Assembly (NCBI RefSeq): GCF_029910535.1
Contig: NZ_CP069362.1
Span: 1,612,001-1,676,000 of the forward strand
Direction: 5' to 3'
DNA length: 64,000 nt
Origin: Marinitoga aeolica
GTDB taxonomy: Bacteria > Thermotogota > Thermotogae > Petrotogales > Petrotogaceae
Within the stretch, counting starts at the first letter, position 1. Each line of letters opens with the position of its first letter. Below the pieces are notes generated by a model that made no database searches, was not told the origin of the DNA, and worked only from the letters and a program-made list of their open reading frames with translations. Below are positions 1 to 8,097 of this stretch, in pieces. Both the position numbers and the translations under genes were made by a program.

Positions 1-691
1 TTGAGTTAACAATCTCTTTGGACTCTTCGAAATGTTCCAGGTAATCTATAATCTCCTTATCTTTACCAGTTTGTACAAACAATTCTTTTATATAATAAGG
101 ATTTGGAAGAAACCTTACGTCAAATAGATAATCTAAATCATTTGGTGATGAATATTTAAAACCAAAACTAATTATTTTTATTTTTGTATTATTTTCTTTT
201 TGTTCGTCTAAAATTTCAAATATTTTTTCTCTAAATTTTGAAGGTTCAAGATTTGTTGTATCAACTACAATATCTGATATTTCTTTTATAGGGTTCATCA
301 ATTCAATTTCTTTGTCTATAGATTCATCAAGTGTTAAATTTGAATTTTGTAAAGGATGTCCTCTTCTTGATTTCATAAATCTTATTTTTATTGTTTCTAT
401 AGAAGAATCTAAAAAAATTACTTTGAAAGTAATATCGGTGTATTTAAAACGTTTTCGTATTTTTAGGATTTCTTTTTTTAGTTCTTTTGGATTTTTCCAT
501 CTTATATCACTAACAAACGCAATGTTATCAATATCAGAACTATTTAATAACATTATTAAAAATTCCTCAATCAAATGAGGCGGAATATTATCTATTGTGT
601 AATAATTGATATCTTCTAAAATCTTTAAAATTGTAGTTTTTCCAGCGCCAGATAAACCGGTAATTAACAATATTTTTCTTTTTTTTACCAT
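1..691 (-). CDS. rapZ: RapZ-family nucleotide-binding protein (partial, cut by window start)
   Basis: About 230 N-terminal residues of a RapZ (YvcJ) P-loop protein are present; the C-terminus runs off the window edge. In Enterobacteria RapZ is an RNase adaptor controlling GlmS; in Firmicutes the homologue is a nucleotide-binding protein of less certain role. Seen: a Walker A GLSGAGKTT at residues 12-20, the family motif TIDNIPP near 32-38, and a C-proximal GFKY...DLDYLFDVRFLPNP block. The ATG at 691 overlaps the murI stop, so translation is probably coupled. The role in this phylum is inferred. Confidence 0.9.
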   Translation of the reverse strand, partial: MVKKRKILLITGLSGAGKTTILKILEDINYYTIDNIPPHLIEEFLIMLLNSSDIDNIAFVSDIRWKNPKELKKEILKIRKRFKYTDITFKVIFLDSSIETIKIRFMKSRRGHPLQNSNLTLDESIDKEIELMNPIKEISDIVVDTTNLEPSKFREKIFEILDEQKENNTKIKIISFGFKYSSPNDLDYLFDVRFLPNPYYIKELFVQTGKDKEIIDYLEHFEESKEIVNS

Positions 692-1464
692 AAAACCACT
701 CCGTTTTCCCCAAGGATTAAGGAGGAATATTTTACATTATAATTGTTTCTTCCTAAAATTCTTTCGGAATTATGTATAAACTTGTGTAAATCTCCTGAAA
801 TATAAAATTGGATTTCAGGTGATGAATTTATAATTGGCAAATGTAACTTTAATGATTCAACAATTCCATCAGCAGGATCTATTATTTTTCCTTTGACAAC
901 TTTTTTTATGTGTTTTTCTAATATTGGATAATGTGTACAACCTAAAATTATTTTATCATATTTTCTTTGTTTTTTTAGATAAAAATTTACAATAGATTCA
1001 GCTATAGGGCCATGCCATATTCCTTCTTCGATAAGAGGTACAAACAAAGGACACGCTATTTCAGTTAGTTTTGTATTTTTGGAGATTAATAATTCTCTAT
1101 ATGTACCTGTTTTCACTGTATTTTCAGTAGCTAATAACAATACATTTTCCTTTTCTTTTATTTGGGAAATGGCGTTTTCTAAGATGCTAATATATTTAAA
1201 GTTATATGAACCTATATCTATATAATTTCTTAAAATTATTGAATCAGATGTATTACAGGCCGCAACAACGATGTCTATTCCAATTTCTTCGTAAAATAGG
1301 AATAGATTCTTTAGTATATGTATGATTTTTTTAATTGGTTTTGAACCATAAGGAACATTTAAAGTATCTCCGAAATAAAAATAGTGGTGGCCTTTAAAGG
1401 TATCGACCACCTTTTTTAAAACGGTTAAACCACCTATTCCGGAATCAAAAAAGCCTATTTTCAT
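685..1464 (-). CDS. murI: Glutamate racemase
   Basis: Cytosolic racemase making D-glutamate for peptidoglycan. The two catalytic cysteines are visible as AACNTSDS (near residue 70) and LGCTHYP (near residue 176), with the N-terminal FDSGIGGLTVL signature. I prefer the ATG at 1464; a GTG two codons upstream is too close to the GGTGGTG ribosome binding site. The length (259 aa) is usual. It lies downstream of a ZapA-like gene and overlaps rapZ, giving a cell-envelope/division operon. Confidence 0.95.
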   Translation of the reverse strand: MKIGFFDSGIGGLTVLKKVVDTFKGHHYFYFGDTLNVPYGSKPIKKIIHILKNLFLFYEEIGIDIVVAACNTSDSIILRNYIDIGSYNFKYISILENAISQIKEKENVLLLATENTVKTGTYRELLISKNTKLTEIACPLFVPLIEEGIWHGPIAESIVNFYLKKQRKYDKIILGCTHYPILEKHIKKVVKGKIIDPADGIVESLKLHLPIINSSPEIQFYISGDLHKFIHNSERILGRNNYNVKYSSLILGENGVVLW

Positions 1465-1484
1465 TTTCACACCACCAAATTTCT

Positions 1485-1754
1485 TTATACTTTATTATGG
1501 GAGACAAAAGAGACTTTATCTATTAGTTCTTTTAAGCCATTTTTTAATTCTAATTTTTCCAGATTTTCATTTAAAAGAAGAAATAACAATATATGAACCA
1601 GATCTGGATTGTTCATTTTAGAATATATTTCTTCTACATTCCTTTTTATATTTTCTAAAATTTCACTTACAACTTCTTCTGGTTCATCGGTAATAAAATC
1701 GTATTTTTTTCCAAGTAAATCAAAATATATATGTTTTTGTCTCTTGTCTCCCAT
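1485..1754 (-). CDS. zapA: ZapA-like cell division protein
   Basis: An 89-residue protein. The N-terminal part reads like the ZapA beta-hairpin (IYFDLLGKKYDF), followed by a helix beginning with a conserved-looking EEV stretch and a long C-terminal helix. ZapA proteins bind FtsZ and promote its bundling. The neighbouring coiled-coil gene upstream and murI downstream fit a division role. Similarity is by eye over a short protein, so the family call is moderately firm and FtsZ binding is inferred. Confidence 0.65.
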   Translation of the reverse strand: MGDKRQKHIYFDLLGKKYDFITDEPEEVVSEILENIKRNVEEIYSKMNNPDLVHILLFLLLNENLEKLELKNGLKELIDKVSFVSHNKV

Positions 1755-1783
1755 AATTTCACCGCCTCTATACTATAACTATA

Positions 1784-2125
1784 TTACCATTTAGGCTCTT
1801 CGTGGGAAGTACCCTCTATGTTTGAGGAATCATTTGAAATTGTTTCATCAGGAATATAAGTTTCTGATGTTGCCTCAGAATTTTCTTCTCCTAAAATTTC
1901 TTTCAATTTATAATTGATTTCTTGAATGTATTTTTCCATTTCTTCTTCATTCTTTTTAAATTCATCAATTTGGTTTTTTAACATATCCCTTTCTCTTGTA
2001 AGATTTTCATATTCTGCATAAAGCTCTTCACTTTCTTTTTTTAATGCGTCTCTTTCTTCTTTGACTTTGTTGTATTTTTCTGTAAGGTTGTTTATAATAC
2101 TTTCAAGTTCTTTTAAAAGTTCCAT
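1784..2125 (-). CDS. Small coiled-coil protein, possible ZapB-like partner
   Basis: About 113 residues. Residues 1-80 are a near-continuous charged coiled coil rich in Glu, Lys and Leu heptads; the tail is acidic and Ser/Thr-rich and probably disordered. The ATG at 2125 sits seven bases after AAGGGGG, whereas an upstream in-frame ATG at 2131 lies directly against it. First gene of the operon leading to the ZapA-like gene, with a TATAAT box at 2189-2194 (minus). A ZapB-like or other division-scaffold role is suggested by shape and position only. Confidence 0.55.
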   Translation of the reverse strand: MELLKELESIINNLTEKYNKVKEERDALKKESEELYAEYENLTRERDMLKNQIDEFKKNEEEMEKYIQEINYKLKEILGEENSEATSETYIPDETISNDSSNIEGTSHEEPKW

Positions 2126-2203
2126 TTTCATACCCCCTTGATTGTTTTTCAATCATTTTTTCCACAAAAATGATAAAATTCCCTTTTAATTATATCATAA
2201 AAA

Positions 2204-2233
2204 TTTCCATAAATCACAAATCTGTGTTATAAT
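2204..2233 (+). promoter_or_regulatory. Promoter of yajC-secDF
   Basis: TTTCCA (2204-2209), 18 bases, TATAAT (2228-2233), followed 27 bases later by the GGAGG of yajC. The -10 is perfect, the -35 weak. A TATAAT on the opposite strand (2189-2194) would serve the zapA operon, so the region is a divergent promoter. Confidence 0.55.
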
Positions 2234-2269
2234 ATTCTAAGAAAAAATTAATTTGGAGGTGAAGTTATT

Positions 2270-2653
2270 ATGAATTTTCACAGTATAACAAATTTTTTAT
2301 TTTTTGGCCCACCTGAGTCAGCTGCTCCTCAAACAAGCGCTGGTGCTGCTGCATCAACTTCAGCTACGGGAAGTATTTGGAGTTTATTATTTCCATTTAT
2401 TTTGATTTTTGGGTTAATGTATTTCTTAATTATAATGCCACAAAAAAGGCAGGAAAAAAAGCACAAAGATATGTTATCTAAGCTAAAAAAAGATGATAAA
2501 ATTTTAACTCAATCAGGAATAATAGGAAAAATAGTGAATATAAATAATGATTTTGTTAGAATTAGAACAGCGGATAAAACAGAATTAGATATAACTAAAA
2601 GTTCAATAGTGGCAATTCTTTCTAAATCAAATAAAGAAGAAAATAAAAAGTAA
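2270..2653 (+). CDS. yajC: Preprotein translocase subunit YajC
   Basis: Small single-pass membrane protein of the SecDF-YajC accessory complex. An Ala/Thr/Ser-rich N-terminus (residues 15-35) precedes one membrane segment (about 37-58), then a basic cytoplasmic domain containing the family pattern MPQKRQEKKH and a GIIGKIVNINNDFVRI beta segment. A GGAGGTG ribosome binding site lies ten bases before the ATG. The longer than usual N-terminal extension before the membrane helix is a small oddity. Next genes are secD and secF in the same operon. Confidence 0.93.
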   Translation: MNFHSITNFLFFGPPESAAPQTSAGAAASTSATGSIWSLLFPFILIFGLMYFLIIMPQKRQEKKHKDMLSKLKKDDKILTQSGIIGKIVNINNDFVRIRTADKTELDITKSSIVAILSKSNKEENKK

Positions 2654-2673
2654 TTTTCAAGGGGGTTGGTTTT

Positions 2674-4086
2674 GTGAAGTCACACAAAGTTAGAGTAATC
2701 ATTTCGGTAGTAGTTATACTAACAGCATTATTAATGTTTTTCTGGCCATCAAAAACAGCCAGCGAAAATACAGGAGTTTTTAAGTATTTTTCTAATATTA
2801 AACTTGGATTAGACATTAAAGGCGGAAGTATGTTGGAATATAACATGAAACTGGATGAAGGAACAGATCCAAATGAAATTATTGATAATGTTATTTTGGT
2901 TTTAAGAAAGAGGTTAGATGCTGCAGGATATACAGAAGCTGTTGTATCCAAAGTAGTTAGTGGTAATAAGATAAGAGTTCGTGTTGAAATACCAGGAATT
3001 ACAGATATCGAAACTGCAGAAAAATTGATAGGTAGCAGAGGTAAATTATATTTTGCTGAAGTAATAGATGTACAAACATCTGATACCAAACCAGTAATCA
3101 GAAGAAATAAATATGTAGTTATCAATGGTAAAGAGGAACCCATATATGATTATGTGAGAGATTTATATGATGAAACGACATGGTATAAAGTTCAAAAATA
3201 CTTTACATTTGGAAAAGAACCTTTTGAATTTACAGGAACAGAAGTTGTTGATGCTAATGCCGATATTAATACAAGAAAAAAAGGCTTTTTGGTAAATTTA
3301 AAATTTAGTTCTCAAGGAAGCAAAAAATTTGAATTGATAACTGGAAATTTGGTTGGAAAAAGATTGGCTATTATTTTGGATAATAGAGTTATTATTGCGC
3401 CAGTTGTTAATCAGAAAATTACAAGTAGTTCAGCTGTAATTGAAGGTATCCAAACCATTGAAGAAGCAAGAAATGTAGCAGCTTTGATAAAAGCAGGAAA
3501 TTTACCAGTTGATTTAGTAAAATTCCAGGAAAGAACAACAGGTCCAACATTAGGAAGAGATGTTGTTGAAACAATAGTAAAAGCAGGATTATTAGGTTTA
3601 TTAGTTGTTATGGTTTATATGATAGCTTTTTATGGATGGATGGGTGTTGTTGCAGATATTGCATTGCTATTTAATTCAGTATTATTATTAGGAGTTTTAG
3701 CCGGTACTCATGCTATTTTAACTTTACCTGGTTTAGCAGGTATTATATTAACTTTTGGTACAACTGTTGATGGTAATGTAATTATTTATGAAAGAATAAA
3801 AGAGGAATTAAGACATGGAAGACCTCCTTTGACAGCCGTTAGATTTGGTTTTGACAAAGCATTTTGGACCTTATTTGATGCAAATTTAACTACAGTGTTA
3901 GCAGGTGTTGTATTATATTATTTTGCTACAGGTACTGTAAGAGGATTTGCAATTACATTAATTATTGGTGTTTTAGGTAGTATGTTTACAAACTTAGTTG
4001 TATCAAGAGCAATTCTTGAATCCACAAGTCATCTAATTAATGTGAAAAAATATCAAAGTGCGGCTGTAGAGGAGGGGAAAAGATGA
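2674..4086 (+). CDS. secD: Protein translocase subunit SecD
   Basis: Proton-motive-force-driven component that assists export through SecYEG. It starts with GTG after AAGGGGG. Seen: one N-terminal membrane helix (about 8-25), the LGLDIKGG motif, a periplasmic region, and five C-terminal membrane helices (about 300-455) with the TFGTTVDGNVIIYERIKEE block typical of the RND-like SecD core. At 470 residues it is shorter than the E. coli protein, as in many thermophiles. It overlaps secF by four bases (ATGA). Confidence 0.95.
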   Translation: MKSHKVRVIISVVVILTALLMFFWPSKTASENTGVFKYFSNIKLGLDIKGGSMLEYNMKLDEGTDPNEIIDNVILVLRKRLDAAGYTEAVVSKVVSGNKIRVRVEIPGITDIETAEKLIGSRGKLYFAEVIDVQTSDTKPVIRRNKYVVINGKEEPIYDYVRDLYDETTWYKVQKYFTFGKEPFEFTGTEVVDANADINTRKKGFLVNLKFSSQGSKKFELITGNLVGKRLAIILDNRVIIAPVVNQKITSSSAVIEGIQTIEEARNVAALIKAGNLPVDLVKFQERTTGPTLGRDVVETIVKAGLLGLLVVMVYMIAFYGWMGVVADIALLFNSVLLLGVLAGTHAILTLPGLAGIILTFGTTVDGNVIIYERIKEELRHGRPPLTAVRFGFDKAFWTLFDANLTTVLAGVVLYYFATGTVRGFAITLIIGVLGSMFTNLVVSRAILESTSHLINVKKYQSAAVEEGKR

Positions 4087-4991
4087 TTGATTTTGTTGGG
4101 AAAAGAAAAGTATTTATTCTTTTATCTTTATTATTAGTAATAACAGGTTTAATATTTGTTTTCACCAAAGGTTTTAATTTAGGTGTGGATTTTGCAGGAG
4201 GAACAGAGTTTGTAATCTCCTCTGATAAAGAAGTAAGTATTAACGAAATAAGAAATATATTGAGTTCAATAAAATCAGATTATGCTACAGCAAAAATTGC
4301 TAAATTAAAAAATTTAAATGTTAAAAATTCTGAATTGTTTCAATATTCTGTAGTGTTAAAAGAATCATTATCAGGTTCTACAGCATTAAAAGAAGAATTA
4401 ATAAAATCTATGAAAAGTAAATTTTCAGAAAAAGATATAAAGATTGATTTTTTGGAATTTAACGATGTTTCTGGTTATGCTGCAGAAGAAATTAAATCAT
4501 ATGCATGGTATGCAGTTATTATTTCTTTAGTATTATTATTAGCTTATATAACATTAAGATTTAAATTTTCATTTGGTATAGGTGCAATTATAGCTTTAGC
4601 GCATGATATTATTATTACAATGGGATTTTATTCTATATTTGGTATTGAAATTAATGTTGCTGCAATTGCTGCGTTTTTGACATTAGCAGGTTATTCGCTA
4701 AACGATACTATTGTTGTATATGATAAAATAAGGGAGAATATGAAAAAATTAAGAGGAAAAAAGAGTATTGAAGAAATTGTTAATACAAGTATCAATGAAG
4801 TTATAGTTAGATCAATAAATACATCACTTACAACATTTTTAGTCGTATTGCCAATATTGATTTGGGGTGGAAGAGCAATTGCACCATTTGCTTTTGGATT
4901 AGCAGTAGGTGTTGTTGTTGGTACTTATTCTTCATTGTATATTGCAAGTCCTATTGTTATTGGTTGGATAAAAAAGACAAAAGTACTTTAA
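4083..4991 (+). CDS. secF: Protein translocase subunit SecF
   Basis: Partner of SecD in the inner membrane. Seen: N-terminal helix (about 10-27), the GVDFAGGTEF motif, a short periplasmic domain, and five C-terminal helices with LAGYSLNDTIVVYDKIRE, the family's functional segment. 302 aa is normal. Translation is coupled to secD through the ATGA overlap, and the operon ends in a strong terminator at 4998-5029. Confidence 0.95.
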   Translation: MIDFVGKRKVFILLSLLLVITGLIFVFTKGFNLGVDFAGGTEFVISSDKEVSINEIRNILSSIKSDYATAKIAKLKNLNVKNSELFQYSVVLKESLSGSTALKEELIKSMKSKFSEKDIKIDFLEFNDVSGYAAEEIKSYAWYAVIISLVLLLAYITLRFKFSFGIGAIIALAHDIIITMGFYSIFGIEINVAAIAAFLTLAGYSLNDTIVVYDKIRENMKKLRGKKSIEEIVNTSINEVIVRSINTSLTTFLVVLPILIWGGRAIAPFAFGLAVGVVVGTYSSLYIASPIVIGWIKKTKVL

Positions 4992-4997
4992 TATATC

Positions 4998-5029
4998 AAA
5001 AAACTCCTCCATTTTTGGAGGAGTTTTTT
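4998..5029 (+). terminator. Rho-independent terminator of yajC-secDF
   Basis: Seven-base stem CTCCTCC/GGAGGAG with a six-base loop, flanked by A6 and followed by T6. The flanking A/T runs extend the stem and could make it work in both directions. Confidence 0.85.
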
Positions 5030-5071
5030 GATATGAAATAGAACAAAATATTAATAATAAAAAAGGATAAT

Positions 5072-5098
5072 AAAAAAGGGCGAATCCATTCGCCCTTT
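5072..5098 (-). terminator. Rho-independent terminator of the flagellin gene
   Basis: An 11-base perfect stem (AAAGGGCGAAT paired with ATTCGCCCTTT) with a two-base centre, ten bases after the flagellin stop on the minus strand and followed there by a T run. Confidence 0.85.
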
Positions 5099-5108
5099 AA
5101 TAGAATTA

Positions 5109-6311
5109 TTATCTTAGTAATTGTAATACTTGTTGAGGTAATTGATTAGCTTGAGATAGCATAGCGGTACCAGATTGCATAAGTATCTGTTGTCTTGTAT
5201 ATTCTGCCATAACCTTAGCCATATCAGCATCTCTAATTCTTGATTCAGCAGCTGTTAAGTTTTCAGAAGCAACACCTAAGTTTTTAATAGTATGTTCAAG
5301 TCTATTTTGAGCAGCACCTAATTTAGCTCTAAATGCAGAAACTTTATAAACAGCAGCATCTATAGCACTAACAGCAAATTCAGCACCACTTTGTGAATCG
5401 ATTTTTACACCTGATGTAATTCCAATATCATCAGCTTTCATACTCTCAAAACCAAGATTGATAACTTGTCCTTCATTAGCACCTATATGATAATTTAATG
5501 GATTTACACCGGTTGAACCAGCTGTAACCTGTCCATATACTGCAACTGCTGCACCATCAACTTTTGTTCCAGAAGCCAGTGTTCCACCGTAGTCACTGAT
5601 AGTTGCAATTTGATTTGAATCCCATGTAATTCCGACAGTAGCGGTTCCTCCACTTAATGTAGCAGTAACTCTTGAACCAGATAAAGTTACACTTGTAATT
5701 GTAACTTGTGAAACCCCATTAGAATCAATTCTTGAAATTTTGATATCTAATTGAGAAGTAGCTCCGCCTTTGAATTGACCGACTTCAATAATAAAGTTTC
5801 CGCTTGAAGTAATGTTAGATGAATAAGCACCAACAGCAAAATGAGCTGAACCAGGTGAAACTAATTTTGCTTCTGCATCTCTTGTTTCCTTTAAAGAACC
5901 ATCCAATAGGTTTTTAGTGTTAAATTGTGTTGTTTTAGCAATTCTATCAATTTCATCTCTTAATTCAGAAAACTCATTTTGTAGTTGAACTCTATCAGCA
6001 TCAGTGTTTGTGTCCGTAGATGATTGAACAGCTAATTCTCTCATACGCTTTAATATTGAATGGATTTCATCCATTCCGCCTTCAGCAGTTTGAATCATAG
6101 AAATAGCATCTTGTGCATTTCTTACAGCAGTGTCAAGACCTTTTATTTGGTTTCTCATTTTTTCAGAGATTGCCAATCCAGCTGCATCGTCTGCTGCTCT
6201 GTTAATTCTTAAACCAGAAGAAAGTTTTTCAAGAGATTTACTCATCTCACCTTTAACAGAATTAAGGGTTCTCCATGCGTTTAAAGCTTCCATGTTGTGA
6301 TAAATTCTCAT
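5109..6311 (-). CDS. fliC: Flagellin
   Basis: Structural subunit of the flagellar filament, 400 aa. The conserved N-terminal D0/D1 helices (residues 1-140, with LSSGLRINRAADDAAGLAISE) and C-terminal D1/D0 helices (about 310-400, ending QVLQLLR) flank a variable Gly/Thr/Ser-rich central domain (about 150-290). It stands alone, with its own sigma-28-type promoter at 6358-6384 and a hairpin over its ribosome binding site. CsrA and FliW are encoded elsewhere in this window, so post-transcriptional control is likely. Confidence 0.96.
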   Translation of the reverse strand: MRIYHNMEALNAWRTLNSVKGEMSKSLEKLSSGLRINRAADDAAGLAISEKMRNQIKGLDTAVRNAQDAISMIQTAEGGMDEIHSILKRMRELAVQSSTDTNTDADRVQLQNEFSELRDEIDRIAKTTQFNTKNLLDGSLKETRDAEAKLVSPGSAHFAVGAYSSNITSSGNFIIEVGQFKGGATSQLDIKISRIDSNGVSQVTITSVTLSGSRVTATLSGGTATVGITWDSNQIATISDYGGTLASGTKVDGAAVAVYGQVTAGSTGVNPLNYHIGANEGQVINLGFESMKADDIGITSGVKIDSQSGAEFAVSAIDAAVYKVSAFRAKLGAAQNRLEHTIKNLGVASENLTAAESRIRDADMAKVMAEYTRQQILMQSGTAMLSQANQLPQQVLQLLR

Positions 6312-6312
6312 A

Positions 6313-6332
6313 ATTTCACCTCCGTGTGAAAT
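6313..6332 (-). promoter_or_regulatory. Flagellin leader hairpin, predicted CsrA site over the Shine-Dalgarno
   Basis: In mRNA sense a perfect seven-base stem AUUUCAC/GUGAAAU encloses the six-base loop ACGGAG, one base before the fliC start codon. ANGGA in a hairpin loop overlapping the Shine-Dalgarno is the classical CsrA target design, as at Bacillus hag. The structure is seen in the sequence; binding by the CsrA at 22671 is inferred. Confidence 0.7.
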
Positions 6333-6357
6333 GTAATATATTTTTCAACCGTTATAT

Positions 6358-6384
6358 ATTTCGTCGCTTTTTTTTGAAACTTTA
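6358..6384 (-). promoter_or_regulatory. Sigma-28 (FliA/SigD) type promoter of fliC
   Basis: On the minus strand TAAAGTTT, 11 bases, GACGAAAT. The -35 is identical to the sigma-28 consensus and the -10 matches GCCGATAA at five of eight positions with the usual 11-base spacing. It lies about 45 bases before the flagellin start. Confidence 0.75.
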
Positions 6385-6431
6385 ATAAAAAAATGATAAA
6401 ATTAAAAAAATAAAAATTAAAGGAGGATATT

Positions 6432-7214
6432 ATGTTTTTAGACAATATTCCGGAAGAGATTAAAATAGGTTATGAGAAATCATTTCCTTTATTTTTAAAA
6501 GGTGGAGAAATTGCGGTTTTGCTTATTCATGGATATACAGGAACACCTCATGATATGTATTATTTAGGAAAGAGATTAAATAAAGAAGGCTTTACAGTGT
6601 TTATTCCCCGATTACCTGGTCATGGGACAAATTCAACTGATTTTTTAAACAGTCACTGGAGGGATTGGGTAAGGAGAGTTTTAGATTCTTATATTGAGTT
6701 AAAATCAAAATATAATAAAGTTTATGTTTCTGGATTGTCGATGGGTGGAGTTTTAACTTTGTTGTTAGCAGCACAATTTAATCCGGAAAAAATAGCTTTG
6801 GCAGCTCCTGCTCTCGAAGCTACAGATTGGAGATTAAAGTTAACTCCTATAATAAAAATATTTACTAAAAGAATAAAGAAAAATAAGAAGTTTGAATATG
6901 AGGAAGATGGATTAAATAAATTGGCAAGAGAATATTGGGATTATGATTGGCCATCAAAAGCAGCAGATTTATATAAGTTGCAACGTTTGGCTAAAAAAAG
7001 GCTGAGTAAAATAAAAAGTGACACATTAATAATAGTTTCTAAAAAAGATAAAACAGTTCCTTTAAAGGTTGCGGATGAAATAAAAAATAATATTTCATCA
7101 AAAATAATTAAAACAATAGTTCTTGAAAAAAGTCCACATGTTGTAGTTAATGACATAGAAAAAGAAAAAGTAGCAAATGAAATAATCAAATTTTTTAAAG
7201 GAAATGAGAAATAA
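6432..7214 (+). CDS. Alpha/beta hydrolase (carboxylesterase / monoacylglycerol lipase-like)
   Basis: 260-residue cytosolic serine hydrolase. Catalytic triad candidates: Ser103 in GLSMGG, Asp206 in SKKDKTVP and His236 in KSPHVVV. The oxyanion segment is LIHGYTGTPHD (31-41), and the lid region (about 130-185) is helical. This pattern is closest to Est30/thermostable monoacylglycerol-lipase carboxylesterases. No signal peptide. The RBS AGGAGG lies seven bases before the ATG. It converges with the next gene over a shared terminator. Natural substrate unknown. Confidence 0.85.
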   Translation: MFLDNIPEEIKIGYEKSFPLFLKGGEIAVLLIHGYTGTPHDMYYLGKRLNKEGFTVFIPRLPGHGTNSTDFLNSHWRDWVRRVLDSYIELKSKYNKVYVSGLSMGGVLTLLLAAQFNPEKIALAAPALEATDWRLKLTPIIKIFTKRIKKNKKFEYEEDGLNKLAREYWDYDWPSKAADLYKLQRLAKKRLSKIKSDTLIIVSKKDKTVPLKVADEIKNNISSKIIKTIVLEKSPHVVVNDIEKEKVANEIIKFFKGNEK

Positions 7215-7228
7215 TCTCATTTCCTTTT
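7197..7228. terminator. Shared bidirectional terminator between convergent genes
   Basis: A perfect 13-base stem (AAAGGAAATGAGA / TCTCATTTCCTTT) with loop AATAA spans the stop codons of both the hydrolase and the PfkB-like gene; A/T runs flank it on both sides. Confidence 0.8.
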
Positions 7229-8083
7229 GTAATATTCTTCAAATAGTAAATTTTTAGGTATCATTTTTCCTTTATTTTCTAATGTATACGAATAAGCAAT
7301 ATTTCCTAAAAGTAATGAATCTCTAATATTTTTACCATCAAATAAAGAGTTAATTATTACACTTTTAAATGCACATTTTGCTTCAAATAAATGCTCTTTT
7401 TTATTTGAAAGAGGTTCTATTTCCCAGGAATCCTGCGAAAATTCAAAATTAATATTTCCATTATTTAAAAAAGTCACTTTATATATATACTTAATATTTT
7501 CATTTAGTATAATATTTTCATTGGTGAAGATAAAATCTCCAAATATCTCTTTTTTTTCAGGTATATATATACTTTCTTCAAAGTCTAAGAATAAAAACTT
7601 TCCCATTAATTTTATATTTCTCGCCAATGAGGTATTCCAATTTTGCAAAATCAAATAAACACTTTTTACTTGATTATATATTTCAGATAAATTGTTTATA
7701 GTAAAATTATAATCTAATTTTTCGATGTTTCTATAATCTTTATAAACTTTATAACCATTTTCTTCGAATAATTTCAATACACGTTTTGAACCATATGGCT
7801 GTCTGGCGAAAAACAACATGATTTCATGTTTTTCAAAATATTTAGTAATAAAATCTAAAAATTCATCGTTACCCAAATAATCAAATATTACAGGAGATAA
7901 ACCTAATTTTCTTAAATGAAGGGATAATTTTGTTCCTATTCCATTTATCTCTAAAGATATTTGTGGAATAGATAATATAGATTTTATTAATACTTCTATT
8001 CCTCCAATAATTAGTATATCTTGTTTTTTTTCTATTTCAAACATGGGGAGCATTTTCTCTTTTATCTGGAATTGTATCCTCAT
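7217..8083 (-). CDS. Divergent PfkB/ribokinase-fold protein without the catalytic motif
   Basis: 288 aa. The layout follows PfkB sugar kinases: GG at 27-28, a NGIGTKLSLHLRKLGLSPV segment at 47-65 followed by a GNDEF-like turn, a FIFTNEN strand near 185, and a C-terminal helix where kinases carry GAGDAF. Here that spot reads EAKCAF (234-239), so the catalytic Asp and the anion-hole glycines are missing. It follows RNase E/G by 14 bases. I infer a non-catalytic paralogue that may bind sugar or nucleotide; the function is unknown and the fold call rests on pattern only. Confidence 0.5.
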   Translation of the reverse strand: MRIQFQIKEKMLPMFEIEKKQDILIIGGIEVLIKSILSIPQISLEINGIGTKLSLHLRKLGLSPVIFDYLGNDEFLDFITKYFEKHEIMLFFARQPYGSKRVLKLFEENGYKVYKDYRNIEKLDYNFTINNLSEIYNQVKSVYLILQNWNTSLARNIKLMGKFLFLDFEESIYIPEKKEIFGDFIFTNENIILNENIKYIYKVTFLNNGNINFEFSQDSWEIEPLSNKKEHLFEAKCAFKSVIINSLFDGKNIRDSLLLGNIAYSYTLENKGKMIPKNLLFEEYYKRK

Positions 8084-8097
8084 AATATACTCATCCC

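Noticed and set aside
2622-3143. Minus-strand 173-residue frame inside secD
   Set aside because: Antisense shadow of secD; no ribosome binding site and low-complexity content.
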